Shown piece by piece: positions 24,709 to 32,560 of a stretch of 64,000 bases of DNA. Below the pieces are notes generated by a model. The model made no database searches and was not told the DNA's origin. It worked only from the letters and a program-made list of their open reading frames with translations. The position numbers were made by a program, and so were the translations under genes. Origin of the DNA: Streptomyces tropicalis (GTDB taxonomy: Bacteria > Actinomycetota > Actinomycetes > Streptomycetales > Streptomycetaceae). Positions within the stretch are counted from its first letter, which is position 1, and each line of letters opens with the position of its first letter. The stretch is from assembly GCF_029269835.1 (NCBI RefSeq), contig NZ_JARJBB010000003.1, positions 434,001-498,000 on the forward strand, read 5' to 3'.

Positions 24709-25101
24709 GGTGTTGCCTCCGGCGAAGAGCGCCCTGAGGGAGGGGCGCTGAGGGTTACGTCGGTGCTGCTGAGGGTCGGTGAGGGGGTGCCGTCGGTTCG
24801 GCGGGTGGTACTTCGGCAGCGCTTTGTGGCGCGGGAGGTGCCTGTGACGCAGGCGTCCGGGCGGGCAGGCCGGGGGTTTCCCTGCTCCGGGAGCCAGGGG
24901 TGGCTTGCTGGGACAGCCGGCGTGCGATCGGTCTCTGCACGCCGGCCGCCCGGACTCCTTCAACGTATGACACCGCGTGTCACCTCGCAAGGCACTGAGT
25001 GCCAGAACTTTCTCTCAGATGAAATTTTTACGCAACATATGAGCGATGATCGATCGAATGGTGTCCTGGAGCCGCCAGAAAAGGGGCTCCGACATGCCAA
25101 A
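24709..25101 (-). promoter_or_regulatory. ccr promoter region with two palindromes
   Basis: The 470-base gap between tetR and ccr holds no gene. A perfect palindrome TGACACCGCGTGTCA lies at 24968-24982 and GGCACTGAGTGCC at 24991-25003, about 260-295 bases before the ccr start. An AT-rich block at 25010-25045 probably holds the promoter. The palindromes are candidate operators for the neighbouring TetR protein; this is inference. Confidence 0.5.
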
Positions 25102-25125
25102 ACGGCCACCCCGAAGGGTGGCCGT
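25102..25125 (-). terminator. Terminator of the TetR gene
   Basis: A perfect 10-bp stem (25102-25111 with 25116-25125) with a four-base loop is followed on the minus strand by TTTT. It is 52 bases past the TetR gene stop. It also separates that transcript from the ccr promoter. Confidence 0.85.
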
Positions 25126-25177
25126 CATCACAGCGGCGTACGGGTGCCCAGCGGCCCGCCGGGCCCCGGCGCGGGCC

Positions 25178-25987
25178 TCACTGGCCCTTCAGTGCCTCCT
25201 CGATGGTCCGCATGACCTCGTCCAGGGGCGCGTCGGTGCGGGCGAGTGCCACCAGGACCTCCCCCTGCCGGGAGACCGCGGCCGGAGGCGCCGCCGGGGC
25301 CGCGCCGCGGCCGGCGCCGATCCCCGTGCCGAAGGTGCGGCGGACGATCGCGAAGGCGTGGTCGAGCTGCGCCTCCACGTCCCCCTGGGCGCCCGCGCGC
25401 AGCCAGCGCCGCAGCACGTGGTTGTGCGCGGTGACCACGGCCGAGGCGGCGACCTCCGCGAGCAGCGGGTCGTCGTTGGCGTCGTCGGCGTGCGCCCGCT
25501 CGTCGAAGTGGCCCAGCAGATAGCGCGTGAAGAGGCGCTCGTAGCGCGCCACGGAGGCGATCTCCGCCTCGCGCAGCGTGGGCACCTCGCGGGTCAGCTT
25601 GTAGCGGGCGACGGAGATCTCCGGCCGCGCCGCGTACATCCTCATGACTTCCTTGATGCCCCGGCACACGGTGTCCAGCGGGTGCTCGTGCGCGGGCGCG
25701 GCGTTCAGCACCGCCTCGGCGCGGATCAGGGTGTCGTCGTGGTCGGGGAAGATCGCCTCTTCCTTGGAGCGGAAGTGGCGGAAGAAGGTCCGGCGGGCCA
25801 CGCCGGCCGCCGCGGCGATCTCGTCGACGGTGGTCGCCTCGTACCCCTTCGTCGCGAAGAGCTCCATCGCGGCGGCCGCCAGCTCCCGGCGCATCTTGAG
25901 CCGTTGGGCGGCGGCACGGGAGCCTGCGGCGCTCTCCGGCGCGTCGTGCGCCGCGGGTGTACGTGAGGACTTGGCGGGCTGGGGCAT
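25178..25987 (-). CDS. TetR-family transcriptional regulator
   Basis: A 269-aa regulator. The HTH is at about residues 35-75 (MELFATKGYEATTVDEIAAAAGVARRTFFRHF), with an all-helical ligand domain after it and an Ala/Pro-rich insert near residue 225. ATG 25987 lacks a Shine-Dalgarno sequence; an in-frame ATG 18 bases upstream exists, and leaderless translation is possible. It lies directly upstream of ccr and downstream of the hydroxyacyl-CoA dehydrogenase, both on the same strand, so it probably controls one or both in response to an acyl-CoA. Confidence 0.88.
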   Translation of the reverse strand: MPQPAKSSRTPAAHDAPESAAGSRAAAQRLKMRRELAAAAMELFATKGYEATTVDEIAAAAGVARRTFFRHFRSKEEAIFPDHDDTLIRAEAVLNAAPAHEHPLDTVCRGIKEVMRMYAARPEISVARYKLTREVPTLREAEIASVARYERLFTRYLLGHFDERAHADDANDDPLLAEVAASAVVTAHNHVLRRWLRAGAQGDVEAQLDHAFAIVRRTFGTGIGAGRGAAPAAPPAAVSRQGEVLVALARTDAPLDEVMRTIEEALKGQ

Positions 25988-26123
25988 GACCCGAACGTAC
26001 TGCATCCGTGCAGCTTGGTGCGCATGTCCCCGGCGATCCCCGGCCCCGGCGGGCGGGGCCGGGGAGGCGGGGTCGAGCAGTCCGCCCCACTCCCGCCCCG
26101 CCCGGCGCCCGTCGCGCTGCCCG

Positions 26124-27929
26124 TCAGCGCCGGGCATATTCGCGGAAGCCGCGGCCCGTCTTGCGGCCGAGGCAGCCCGCGGCCACCAGGTGCTCCAGGA
26201 GAGGTGCCGGAGCGAGGCCCGGGTCGCGGAACTCGCGGTGGAGGACCTTCTCGATGGCGAGCGAGACGTCCAGGCCGACGACGTCCAGCAGCTCGAAGGG
26301 CCCCATCGGGTAGCCGCCGCCCAGCTTCATCGCGGCGTCGATGTCGTCGAGCGTCGCGTAGTGCTCCTCGACCATCTTGATCGCGTTGTTCAGGTACGGG
26401 AACAGCAGCGCGTTCACGATGAAGCCGGCCCGGTCGCCGCAGTCCACGGCGTGCTTGCGGATGCGGGCGCAGACCTCCCGGACGGTGGCGTGGACGTCGT
26501 CCGCGGTCAGCACCGTGCGCACCACCTCCACCAGCTTCATCGCGGGCGCCGGGTTGAAGAAGTGCATGCCGATCACGTCCTGCGGACGCGAGGTGGCACG
26601 GGCGCAGGCGACCACCGGCAGCGAGGAGGTGGTGGTGGCCAGCACCGCGCCCGGCTTGCAGACCTTGTCCAGCGCGGCGAACAGCTGCTGCTTGATCTCC
26701 AGGTCCTCGGCGACCGCCTCCACCGCGAGGTCCACGTCGGCGAAGTCGTCGTAGGAGCCGGAGGTGGTGATCAGGTCCAGGGTCTGGGCGGCGGCCTCCG
26801 CCGGCATCCGGCCCTTGTCCACCGAGCGCGCCAGCGACTTGCCGATCCGGGCCTTCGCGGCCTGCGCCTTCTCCTCGCTGCGGGCGGCCAGGACCACCCG
26901 GTAGCCGGCCTTGGCGAAGACCTCGGCGATGCCGGAGGCCATGGTGCCCGAGCCGGCCACGCCCACCGAGCGGACGGTGCGGCCGGCGACGAGCGAGTCG
27001 CCGTCCAGCGGCGTCAGCACGTCCCGCACGACGGTGCCGCTGCCGGGCGCCTCGTAGGTGTAGAAGCCGCGGCCCGACTTGCGGCCGGTCAGGCCCGCCT
27101 CGCTGAGCTGCTTCAGGATCGGTGCCGGGGCGTGCAGACGGTCGTGGGACTCGGCGTACATGGCCTCCAGGACCGTGCGCGCGGTGTCCACGCCGATCAG
27201 GTCCAGCAGCGCCAGCGGGCCCATCGGCAGGCCGCAGCCGAGCCGCATCGCCGCGTCGATGTCCTCGCGGGAGGCGTACTTCGCCTCGTACATGGCGGCG
27301 GCCTGGTTGAGGTAGCCGAACAGCAGCCCGTCGGCCACGAAACCGGGCCGGTCGCCGACCGCGACGGGCTCCTTGCCCAGCTCCAGGGCGAGGTCGGTGA
27401 CGGCCGCGACGGCCTGCGGGGCGGTCAGCACGGAGGAGACCACCTCCACCAGCTTCATCGCCTGCGCCGGGTTGAAGAAATGCAGGCCGAGCACCCGCTC
27501 GGGGCGTGCGGAGTCGGCGGCCAGGCGGGTCACGGACAGCGCGTTGGTGCCGGTGGCCAGGATGGTCTCCGGCCGCACCACGCCGTCGAGTTCGCGCAGG
27601 ATCTGGTGCTTGATCGCGTACGACTCGGGCGCCACCTCGATCACCAGGTCGGCGTCGGCGGCCGCCGTCAGCTCGGTGGCGGTGCGCACGCGGCCGAGGA
27701 CGTCGGCGCGTTCCTGCTCGGTGAGGCGGCCGCGCTCGACGGCGCGGGCCGTCGACGCCTCCAGGGCGGCGACGCAGTGGGCGGCGGCGGCCTCGCTGAT
27801 GTCGATGCCGACGACGTCGCGGCCGGCGCGGGCCAGCACTTCGGTGATGCCGGTGCCCATGGTGCCCAGACCGACGACGGCGATCGTCTTCAGCGGGGAC
27901 AGAGGGGTGTCGGAGAGGGGAGTGGCCAT
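26124..27929 (-). CDS. Internally duplicated 3-hydroxyacyl-CoA dehydrogenase
   Basis: A 601-aa protein made of two consecutive 3-hydroxybutyryl-CoA dehydrogenase units. Unit 1 (about 14-310) has GLGTMGTGITEVLARAG, HFFNPAQAMKLVEVV and GLPMGPLALLDLIG. Unit 2 (about 320-601) has GSGTMASGIAEVFAKAG, HFFNPAPAMKLVEVV and GYPMGPFELLDVVG. Both keep the NAD loop and the catalytic His-Glu region, so both may be active. It would make acetoacetyl-CoA/3-hydroxybutyryl-CoA interconversion, the step before crotonyl-CoA and Ccr. The start has GGAGT upstream. Confidence 0.9.
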   Translation of the reverse strand: MATPLSDTPLSPLKTIAVVGLGTMGTGITEVLARAGRDVVGIDISEAAAAHCVAALEASTARAVERGRLTEQERADVLGRVRTATELTAAADADLVIEVAPESYAIKHQILRELDGVVRPETILATGTNALSVTRLAADSARPERVLGLHFFNPAQAMKLVEVVSSVLTAPQAVAAVTDLALELGKEPVAVGDRPGFVADGLLFGYLNQAAAMYEAKYASREDIDAAMRLGCGLPMGPLALLDLIGVDTARTVLEAMYAESHDRLHAPAPILKQLSEAGLTGRKSGRGFYTYEAPGSGTVVRDVLTPLDGDSLVAGRTVRSVGVAGSGTMASGIAEVFAKAGYRVVLAARSEEKAQAAKARIGKSLARSVDKGRMPAEAAAQTLDLITTSGSYDDFADVDLAVEAVAEDLEIKQQLFAALDKVCKPGAVLATTTSSLPVVACARATSRPQDVIGMHFFNPAPAMKLVEVVRTVLTADDVHATVREVCARIRKHAVDCGDRAGFIVNALLFPYLNNAIKMVEEHYATLDDIDAAMKLGGGYPMGPFELLDVVGLDVSLAIEKVLHREFRDPGLAPAPLLEHLVAAGCLGRKTGRGFREYARR

Positions 27930-28296
27930 CGCGGGACTCCAGAAATGAGGGTGACGGCTGGGAACGCGCCCGGTGCGCCCGAAGGGGCGCGCCGGGGGCG
28001 GTGAGGAGTGCGGGTGTTGCCGGGCTGCGAGCGCACACGCCCGGGGCCGCTCGCCGCGGGCGTGCACACGCCCGGGGAACGGGGGAACCGACCGGCCCTG
28101 TCCCGGGGCCGGGTCGTACTGCGGTACATGAGGTACCGAACCGACAACACTCGCAGCGGCTGCGTCACCAGGCCACTGCAAGCAGTGCGAGGGGTACTCG
28201 CTCGTCTGAGCTTAACTCGTGGGTAACGAGCGCGCCAGCCCCCGGGTTTGTGACGTGGGTCCCGCGGCACCCGCGGCGGGCCCTAAGGTGGGCCTC
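27930..28296. promoter_or_regulatory. Divergent promoter region with palindrome and direct repeats
   Basis: No gene is seen between the dehydrogenase (minus) and HEAT-protein (plus) genes. A palindrome CGGTAC-ATGAG-GTACCG lies at 28122-28138, about 195 bases before the dehydrogenase start. The 13-mer CACACGCCCGGGG occurs twice (28034-28046 and 28065-28077). These are candidate regulator sites. Confidence 0.45.
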
Positions 28297-28872
28297 GTGG
28301 ACGAAGAGTTGCGATCGCTCACGGAGCGTCTACGGCGGGAGTCCGGCGGCTCGACGGCGTACGGGCATCTGGTGGCCACCGGCGACACCGGCGAGCTGGC
28401 GGAGGTCCTCACCGCGCCCGGGCAGCCGCTGTGGGCCAGGGAACTGGTCGCGTTCCGGCTGGGGGTGGCGGGGGACCGGCGGGCCTTCGAGTCCCTGGTG
28501 CTGCTGCTGAACCATCGCGACGCCGAGCGCTGCGCCTCCGCCGCGTACGCGCTGGCCCGCCTCGGCGATCCCCGGACCGCCCGCGCGGCGGCCGCGCTGG
28601 CCACCAACGAGCTGCGGGTGGCCTATGCGCTGCACCCCGTCCGGCTGCTGGTGGCCCTGCGCGCGCCGGAGGCCGTCCCCGCGCTCATCACCACGCTGGA
28701 GAGGCGGCTGCGCCCGCACGATCCCTACCGGCGGGTGGCGCTGGAGTGCGTGGCGGGCCTCGGCGCCCTGGGCGACAGGCGGGCCCGTCCGGTCCTCAAC
28801 GAGGCCCTGGCCCACCCGGCCCTGGCCGAGGCGGCCGTGCACGCGCTGGCCCGGATCCCGGGTCCGCGCTGA
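28297..28872 (+). CDS. HEAT-repeat protein
   Basis: A 191-aa all-helical protein with about four HEAT/PBS-lyase-type repeats, seen as recurring A.YALARLGDPRTARAAA, LLVALRAPEAVPALITTL and GLGALGDRRARPVLNEAL. Such folds usually bind other proteins; no catalytic residues are apparent. GTG 28297 is preferred, with AAGGTGG a few bases upstream; an in-frame GTG at 28288 is also possible. The job is unknown. Confidence 0.75.
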   Translation: MDEELRSLTERLRRESGGSTAYGHLVATGDTGELAEVLTAPGQPLWARELVAFRLGVAGDRRAFESLVLLLNHRDAERCASAAYALARLGDPRTARAAAALATNELRVAYALHPVRLLVALRAPEAVPALITTLERRLRPHDPYRRVALECVAGLGALGDRRARPVLNEALAHPALAEAAVHALARIPGPR

Positions 28873-28963
28873 CCCGGGTGCTTCCCCGCAGGGGGCGGGG
28901 ACGCCCCCGCGCCGTCCGCATGCTCCGGACGGACGCGGCGGGCCGTCGCCCGCCCCCGCGCGG

Positions 28964-30565
28964 TCAGTTGCGGAAGCCGACCAGCCGGTGCAGCGTCGCG
29001 CCGCGGGCCGGGGCGGCGGACGCGCCGGAGGACGGGGCCGCCTTCGTCGTGCTCCCCGGCGTCGGGTCGGGCAGCTTCGGGCACACCGCGTCGGCGTCGC
29101 CGTGGTGCCCGCGCGGCACGGTGCCGTCGGTCAGGTAGGCCGCGAGGCGCTGGTCCAGGCAGGAGTTGCCGCTCAGGGTGATGCCGTGGTTCCCGCCGCC
29201 CTGCTCGACGACCAGGCTGGAGCGCGCCAGCAGGTGGTGCACCGTCACCCCGCCCTCGTAGGGGGTGGCCGCGTCGTCGGTCGCTTGGAACAGCAGGACC
29301 GGCGGCAGCTTGCCGTTGGCGATGTCCGGCTGTTTCAGCGTCCTCGTCGGCCAGGAGGCGCACGGCGCGTTGTACCAGGTGTTGTTCCAGGCCATGAAGG
29401 GTGCCTTGGCGTAGACCGACCAGGTGTCCCGGCGCCACCGGTTCCAGTCGCGCGGCCAGGCGGCGTCCCGGCACTGGACGGCGGTGTAGACGCTGTAGCC
29501 GTTGTCGCCCGAGGCGTCGACGGCGCCCAAGGTCTTGTACGCGGCGACCAGCGGGGCGGTGTCCTGGTGGTTCACGAAGGCGGCGAACGCCTTGGCGAGG
29601 CCGGGCCAGTAGCCGTTGTAGTAGCCGCCGGGGATGAAGGTGTCCTCCAGCTCCGAGGCGCCGACCGTGCCGCCGGCCGGCTTCCGGGCGAGCGCCGCCC
29701 GCATCGCGTACCACGAGGCCTCGACCCGGGCCGGGTCGGTGCCGAGGTGGTAGGTCGCGTCGTACTTGGCGACCCAGGCCATGAAGGCGCGGTGGCGGTC
29801 GTTGAAGGCGTAGTCCTGCCGGAGGTTGTCGTCGTACCAGACGCCGCTCGGGTCGACGATCGAGTCGAGCACCAGACGGCGGACCCGTTGCGGGAACAGC
29901 TTGGCGTACACCGCGCCGAGGTAGGTGCCGTAGGAGTAGCCGAAGTAGTTGATCCGCTGCGCGCCCAGGGCCTGCCGGACGGAGTCCATGTCGGTGGCGG
30001 CGCTGACCGTGTCGATGTAGGGGAGCAGGTTCGCGTACCTGCGGCCGCAGGCGGCGGCGAAGGACCGGGCGCGGTCCAGGTTGGTCCTCTCCAGGGCGGG
30101 CGTCGCCGGGAGCGAGTCCGGGCGCACCGGCTTGAAGTGGCCCGGCCGGCAGTCGAGCGCGGGACGGCTCAGGCCCACCCCGCGCGGGTCGAAGCCGATG
30201 ACGTCGTACTGGGCGGCGACCGCCTTGGGCAGCGAGGAGGCGACGAATCCCGCCAGCGACAGGCCGCTGCCGCCGGGGCCGCCCGGGTTGACCAGCAGGG
30301 GGCCCTGGTACGTCGTCGCGGTGTGCGGCACGCGGGACAGGGCGAGGGTGATCCGCTGCCCGGACGGGTGCCGGTAGTCGAGGGGGACGTTCAGGGATCC
30401 GCACTGGAGGGTCGGGTGGCTGGTGGTGGCGCACTTCTTCCAGGTCACCTGCGCGACCGGTGCGGTGACCGCGGCGGGGGACGTGCTCGCGTCGGCGGGG
30501 ACGGCGGTGAACGATCCGGCCACGACGACCGCGGTGCCGCACAGAACGGCAGCGCGTTTTCTCAT
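28964..30565 (-). CDS. Secreted S33-family tripeptidyl aminopeptidase-like hydrolase
   Basis: A 533-aa exported alpha/beta hydrolase. A signal peptide covers about residues 1-27 (MRKRAAVLCGTAVVV, then ADAS) and lacks a lipobox. The nucleophile elbow is GYSYGTY, with the oxyanion loop NPGGPGGSG upstream and the acid/His in ATDDAATPYEG and GNHGITL. This is the SlpD/SlpE/Tap pattern of Streptomyces mycelial proteases that release tripeptides. A Ser/Pro/Thr-rich tail ends the protein. The ATG has GGGAG upstream. Confidence 0.88.
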   Translation of the reverse strand: MRKRAAVLCGTAVVVAGSFTAVPADASTSPAAVTAPVAQVTWKKCATTSHPTLQCGSLNVPLDYRHPSGQRITLALSRVPHTATTYQGPLLVNPGGPGGSGLSLAGFVASSLPKAVAAQYDVIGFDPRGVGLSRPALDCRPGHFKPVRPDSLPATPALERTNLDRARSFAAACGRRYANLLPYIDTVSAATDMDSVRQALGAQRINYFGYSYGTYLGAVYAKLFPQRVRRLVLDSIVDPSGVWYDDNLRQDYAFNDRHRAFMAWVAKYDATYHLGTDPARVEASWYAMRAALARKPAGGTVGASELEDTFIPGGYYNGYWPGLAKAFAAFVNHQDTAPLVAAYKTLGAVDASGDNGYSVYTAVQCRDAAWPRDWNRWRRDTWSVYAKAPFMAWNNTWYNAPCASWPTRTLKQPDIANGKLPPVLLFQATDDAATPYEGGVTVHHLLARSSLVVEQGGGNHGITLSGNSCLDQRLAAYLTDGTVPRGHHGDADAVCPKLPDPTPGSTTKAAPSSGASAAPARGATLHRLVGFRN

Positions 30566-30700
30566 ACGGGCTCCCAGGAGGAGGATGCTGCGGACCGCGC
30601 GTCTCACGATCCTCGCGGCATCGTCCCGGAAAGCACGGCCGTCATGGCACGTTCCGACAACTGTTGACCCAATTGGATCGCTTGATGCCCTCGAACGATC

Positions 30701-31738
30701 TCAGATGAGCGTGAGTTGGGTCGGTTCGGTCATGCGGGGTGGCGTGGGCGCGGCCGGGCGGATCCGGCGCGGCAGCTCCGCACGGGCCGGGCCGATGCCG
30801 TACTCCCGTGCCAGCTCGTGCACCTGACGGGTGATCCGCCGCTGATACCACTTCGGCGCGTAGGCGCCGTCGGCGTACAGCCGCTCGTAGCGGCGCACCA
30901 GGTGCGGATGGTGCCGCGCCAGCCACGCCGTGAACCACTCGCGGGCCCCGGGCCGCAGGTGCAGCGCCAGCGGCGTGACCGAGGTGGCCCCGGCCTCCGC
31001 GACCGCGCGTACGGTCGCCCGCAGTTGGTCCGGGCCGTCGCTCAGGAAGGGGATCACCGGCGCCATCAGGACCCCGCAGCCGATGCCCTGCGCGGCCAGG
31101 GCCCGCACCACGTCCAGCCGGCGCTCGGGCGCGGGCGTCCCCGGCTCGACGGTGCGCCACAGGTCCGGGTCGGTGAAGCCGACCGAGACCGACACGCCGA
31201 CGTCGGTGACCTCGGCGGCCTGCCGGAGCAGATCGAGGTCACGCAGGATCAGCGTGCCCTTGGTCAGGATCGAGAACGGGTTGGCGTGGTCGCGCAGGGC
31301 CGCCAGGACGCCCGGCATCAGCCGGTAGCGGCCCTCGGCGCGCTGGTAGCAGTCGACGTTGGTGCCCATGGCGATGTGCTCGCCCCGCCAGGAGCGCGAG
31401 GCGAGCCGCTGCCGCAGCAGCTCGGGTGCGTTCACCTTGACGACGATCTGGGTGTCGAAGCCGATGCCGGTGTCCAGGTCGAGGTAGCCGTGCGTGCTGC
31501 GGGCGAAGCAGTACACGCAGGCGTGCGTGCAGCCCCGGTAGGGGTTGACCGTCCACTCGAAGGGCATCCGCGAGGCGCCCGGCACCCGGTTGACGATCGA
31601 GCGGGCCCGGACCTCGTGGAAGGTGACCCCGCGGAACTCGGGCGTGTCGACGGTGCGGGTGACCACCGTGTCGGCGCCGAACAGTGCGGCGTCGACACGG
31701 CTGCGGTCCTGGTCCGCGGTGAGGTTCTCCCAGCGCAT
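30701..31738 (-). CDS. Radical SAM protein, Rv2578c / spore-photoproduct-lyase-like
   Basis: A 345-aa radical SAM enzyme. The iron-sulfur motif is GCTHACVYCF with Cys70, Cys74 and Cys77. NPYRG before it and MGTNVDCYQRAEG after it are typical of the SplB-related group to which mycobacterial Rv2578c belongs. Its chemistry is unproven; DNA damage handling is suggested by its relation to SplB and by the LexA-type box 32 bases upstream (31770-31785). The ATG has GAGGAGGG just before it. Confidence 0.85.
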   Translation of the reverse strand: MRWENLTADQDRSRVDAALFGADTVVTRTVDTPEFRGVTFHEVRARSIVNRVPGASRMPFEWTVNPYRGCTHACVYCFARSTHGYLDLDTGIGFDTQIVVKVNAPELLRQRLASRSWRGEHIAMGTNVDCYQRAEGRYRLMPGVLAALRDHANPFSILTKGTLILRDLDLLRQAAEVTDVGVSVSVGFTDPDLWRTVEPGTPAPERRLDVVRALAAQGIGCGVLMAPVIPFLSDGPDQLRATVRAVAEAGATSVTPLALHLRPGAREWFTAWLARHHPHLVRRYERLYADGAYAPKWYQRRITRQVHELAREYGIGPARAELPRRIRPAAPTPPRMTEPTQLTLI

Positions 31739-31769
31739 GAGCCCTCCTCGGTAGCACTGGCGCACAGAA

Positions 31770-31785
31770 TAGAACATTCGTTCGC
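31770..31785 (-). promoter_or_regulatory. SOS (LexA) box upstream of the radical SAM gene
   Basis: The minus strand reads GCGAACGAATGTTCTA, which matches the actinobacterial LexA consensus TCGAACRNRYGTTCGA at 14 of 16 positions, including the whole GAAC..GTTC core. A TATTCT hexamer, a possible -10, overlaps its end at 31766-31771. I recall the mycobacterial homologue Rv2578c being listed among SOS-box genes. Confidence 0.65.
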
Positions 31786-31918
31786 ATGATCGTGCGGGAG
31801 TCGCTCCCGACCGGGTCGGTGCCGGGCGCGACCGGTTGCCGCACCCCGATTTGGGCGGCCGGGCGGCGGGGTGGTTGGCTTGCCCCAAACCCGAGATCGG
31901 ATGTCCTGGAGGAACGCA

Positions 31919-32362
31919 ATGGCGCAGGTCGAGGCCACTACGGAGCGGGTCGTCGCGGCGAACGCGGAGAAGGTGTTCGACGCCCTCGCCGACTACAGCG
32001 GCACCCGCGAACGGCTGTTGCCCGAGCACTTCAGCGAGTACGAGGTGCGCGAGGGCGGCGACGGCGAGGGCACCCTCGTCCACTGGAAGCTCCAGGCCAC
32101 CAGCAAGCGGATCCGCGACTGCCTGATGGAGGTCACCGAGCCCACCGACGGCGAGCTGGTCGAGAAGGACCGCAACTCCTCCATGGTCACCACCTGGCGC
32201 GTCACCCCGGCGGGCGAGGGCGGCTCCCGGGTCGTGGTCACCACCACCTGGAAGGGCGCCGGCGGCATCGGCGGCTTCTTCGAGCGGACCTTCGCGCCCA
32301 AGGGCCTCGCCCGGATCTACGACGCCATGCTCGACCGGCTCGCGGCCGAGACCGAGAAGTAG
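31919..32362 (+). CDS. SRPBCC-family protein (polyketide cyclase/START fold)
   Basis: A 147-aa protein beginning AQVEATTERVVAANAEKVFDALADYSG, the classic start of the SRPBCC helix-grip fold, with alternating strands (GEGTLVHWKLQ, RVVVTTTWKG) and a long C-terminal helix (GLARIYDAMLDRLAAETE). The fold binds hydrophobic ligands. GGAGG lies six bases before the ATG. No partner gene suggests the ligand. Confidence 0.82.
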   Translation: MAQVEATTERVVAANAEKVFDALADYSGTRERLLPEHFSEYEVREGGDGEGTLVHWKLQATSKRIRDCLMEVTEPTDGELVEKDRNSSMVTTWRVTPAGEGGSRVVVTTTWKGAGGIGGFFERTFAPKGLARIYDAMLDRLAAETEK

Positions 32363-32560
32363 TCCCCGCCCGAAGGGCCGCCCCGCCGAGCCGCCCCCGC
32401 ACGGCCGCCCAACAGGTCCGGCCCCGGCGGGCGTTGACGTCTCACCGGATCGAGTGGATCTCCCGGCGGCCCCACCGGGGCGCCGTAACCCGCCGTGCCC
32501 GCCCGCGGTTGTCGCTGTACGCGGCAACCGTGCGGCGCGCACGACGAGGGGAGCGGGGAC

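Noticed and set aside
21526-25215. 1229-aa plus-strand frame opposite meaA and ccr
   Set aside because: Antisense of strongly recognised genes with low-complexity, Val/Leu/Gly-rich translation typical of GC-rich reverse frames.
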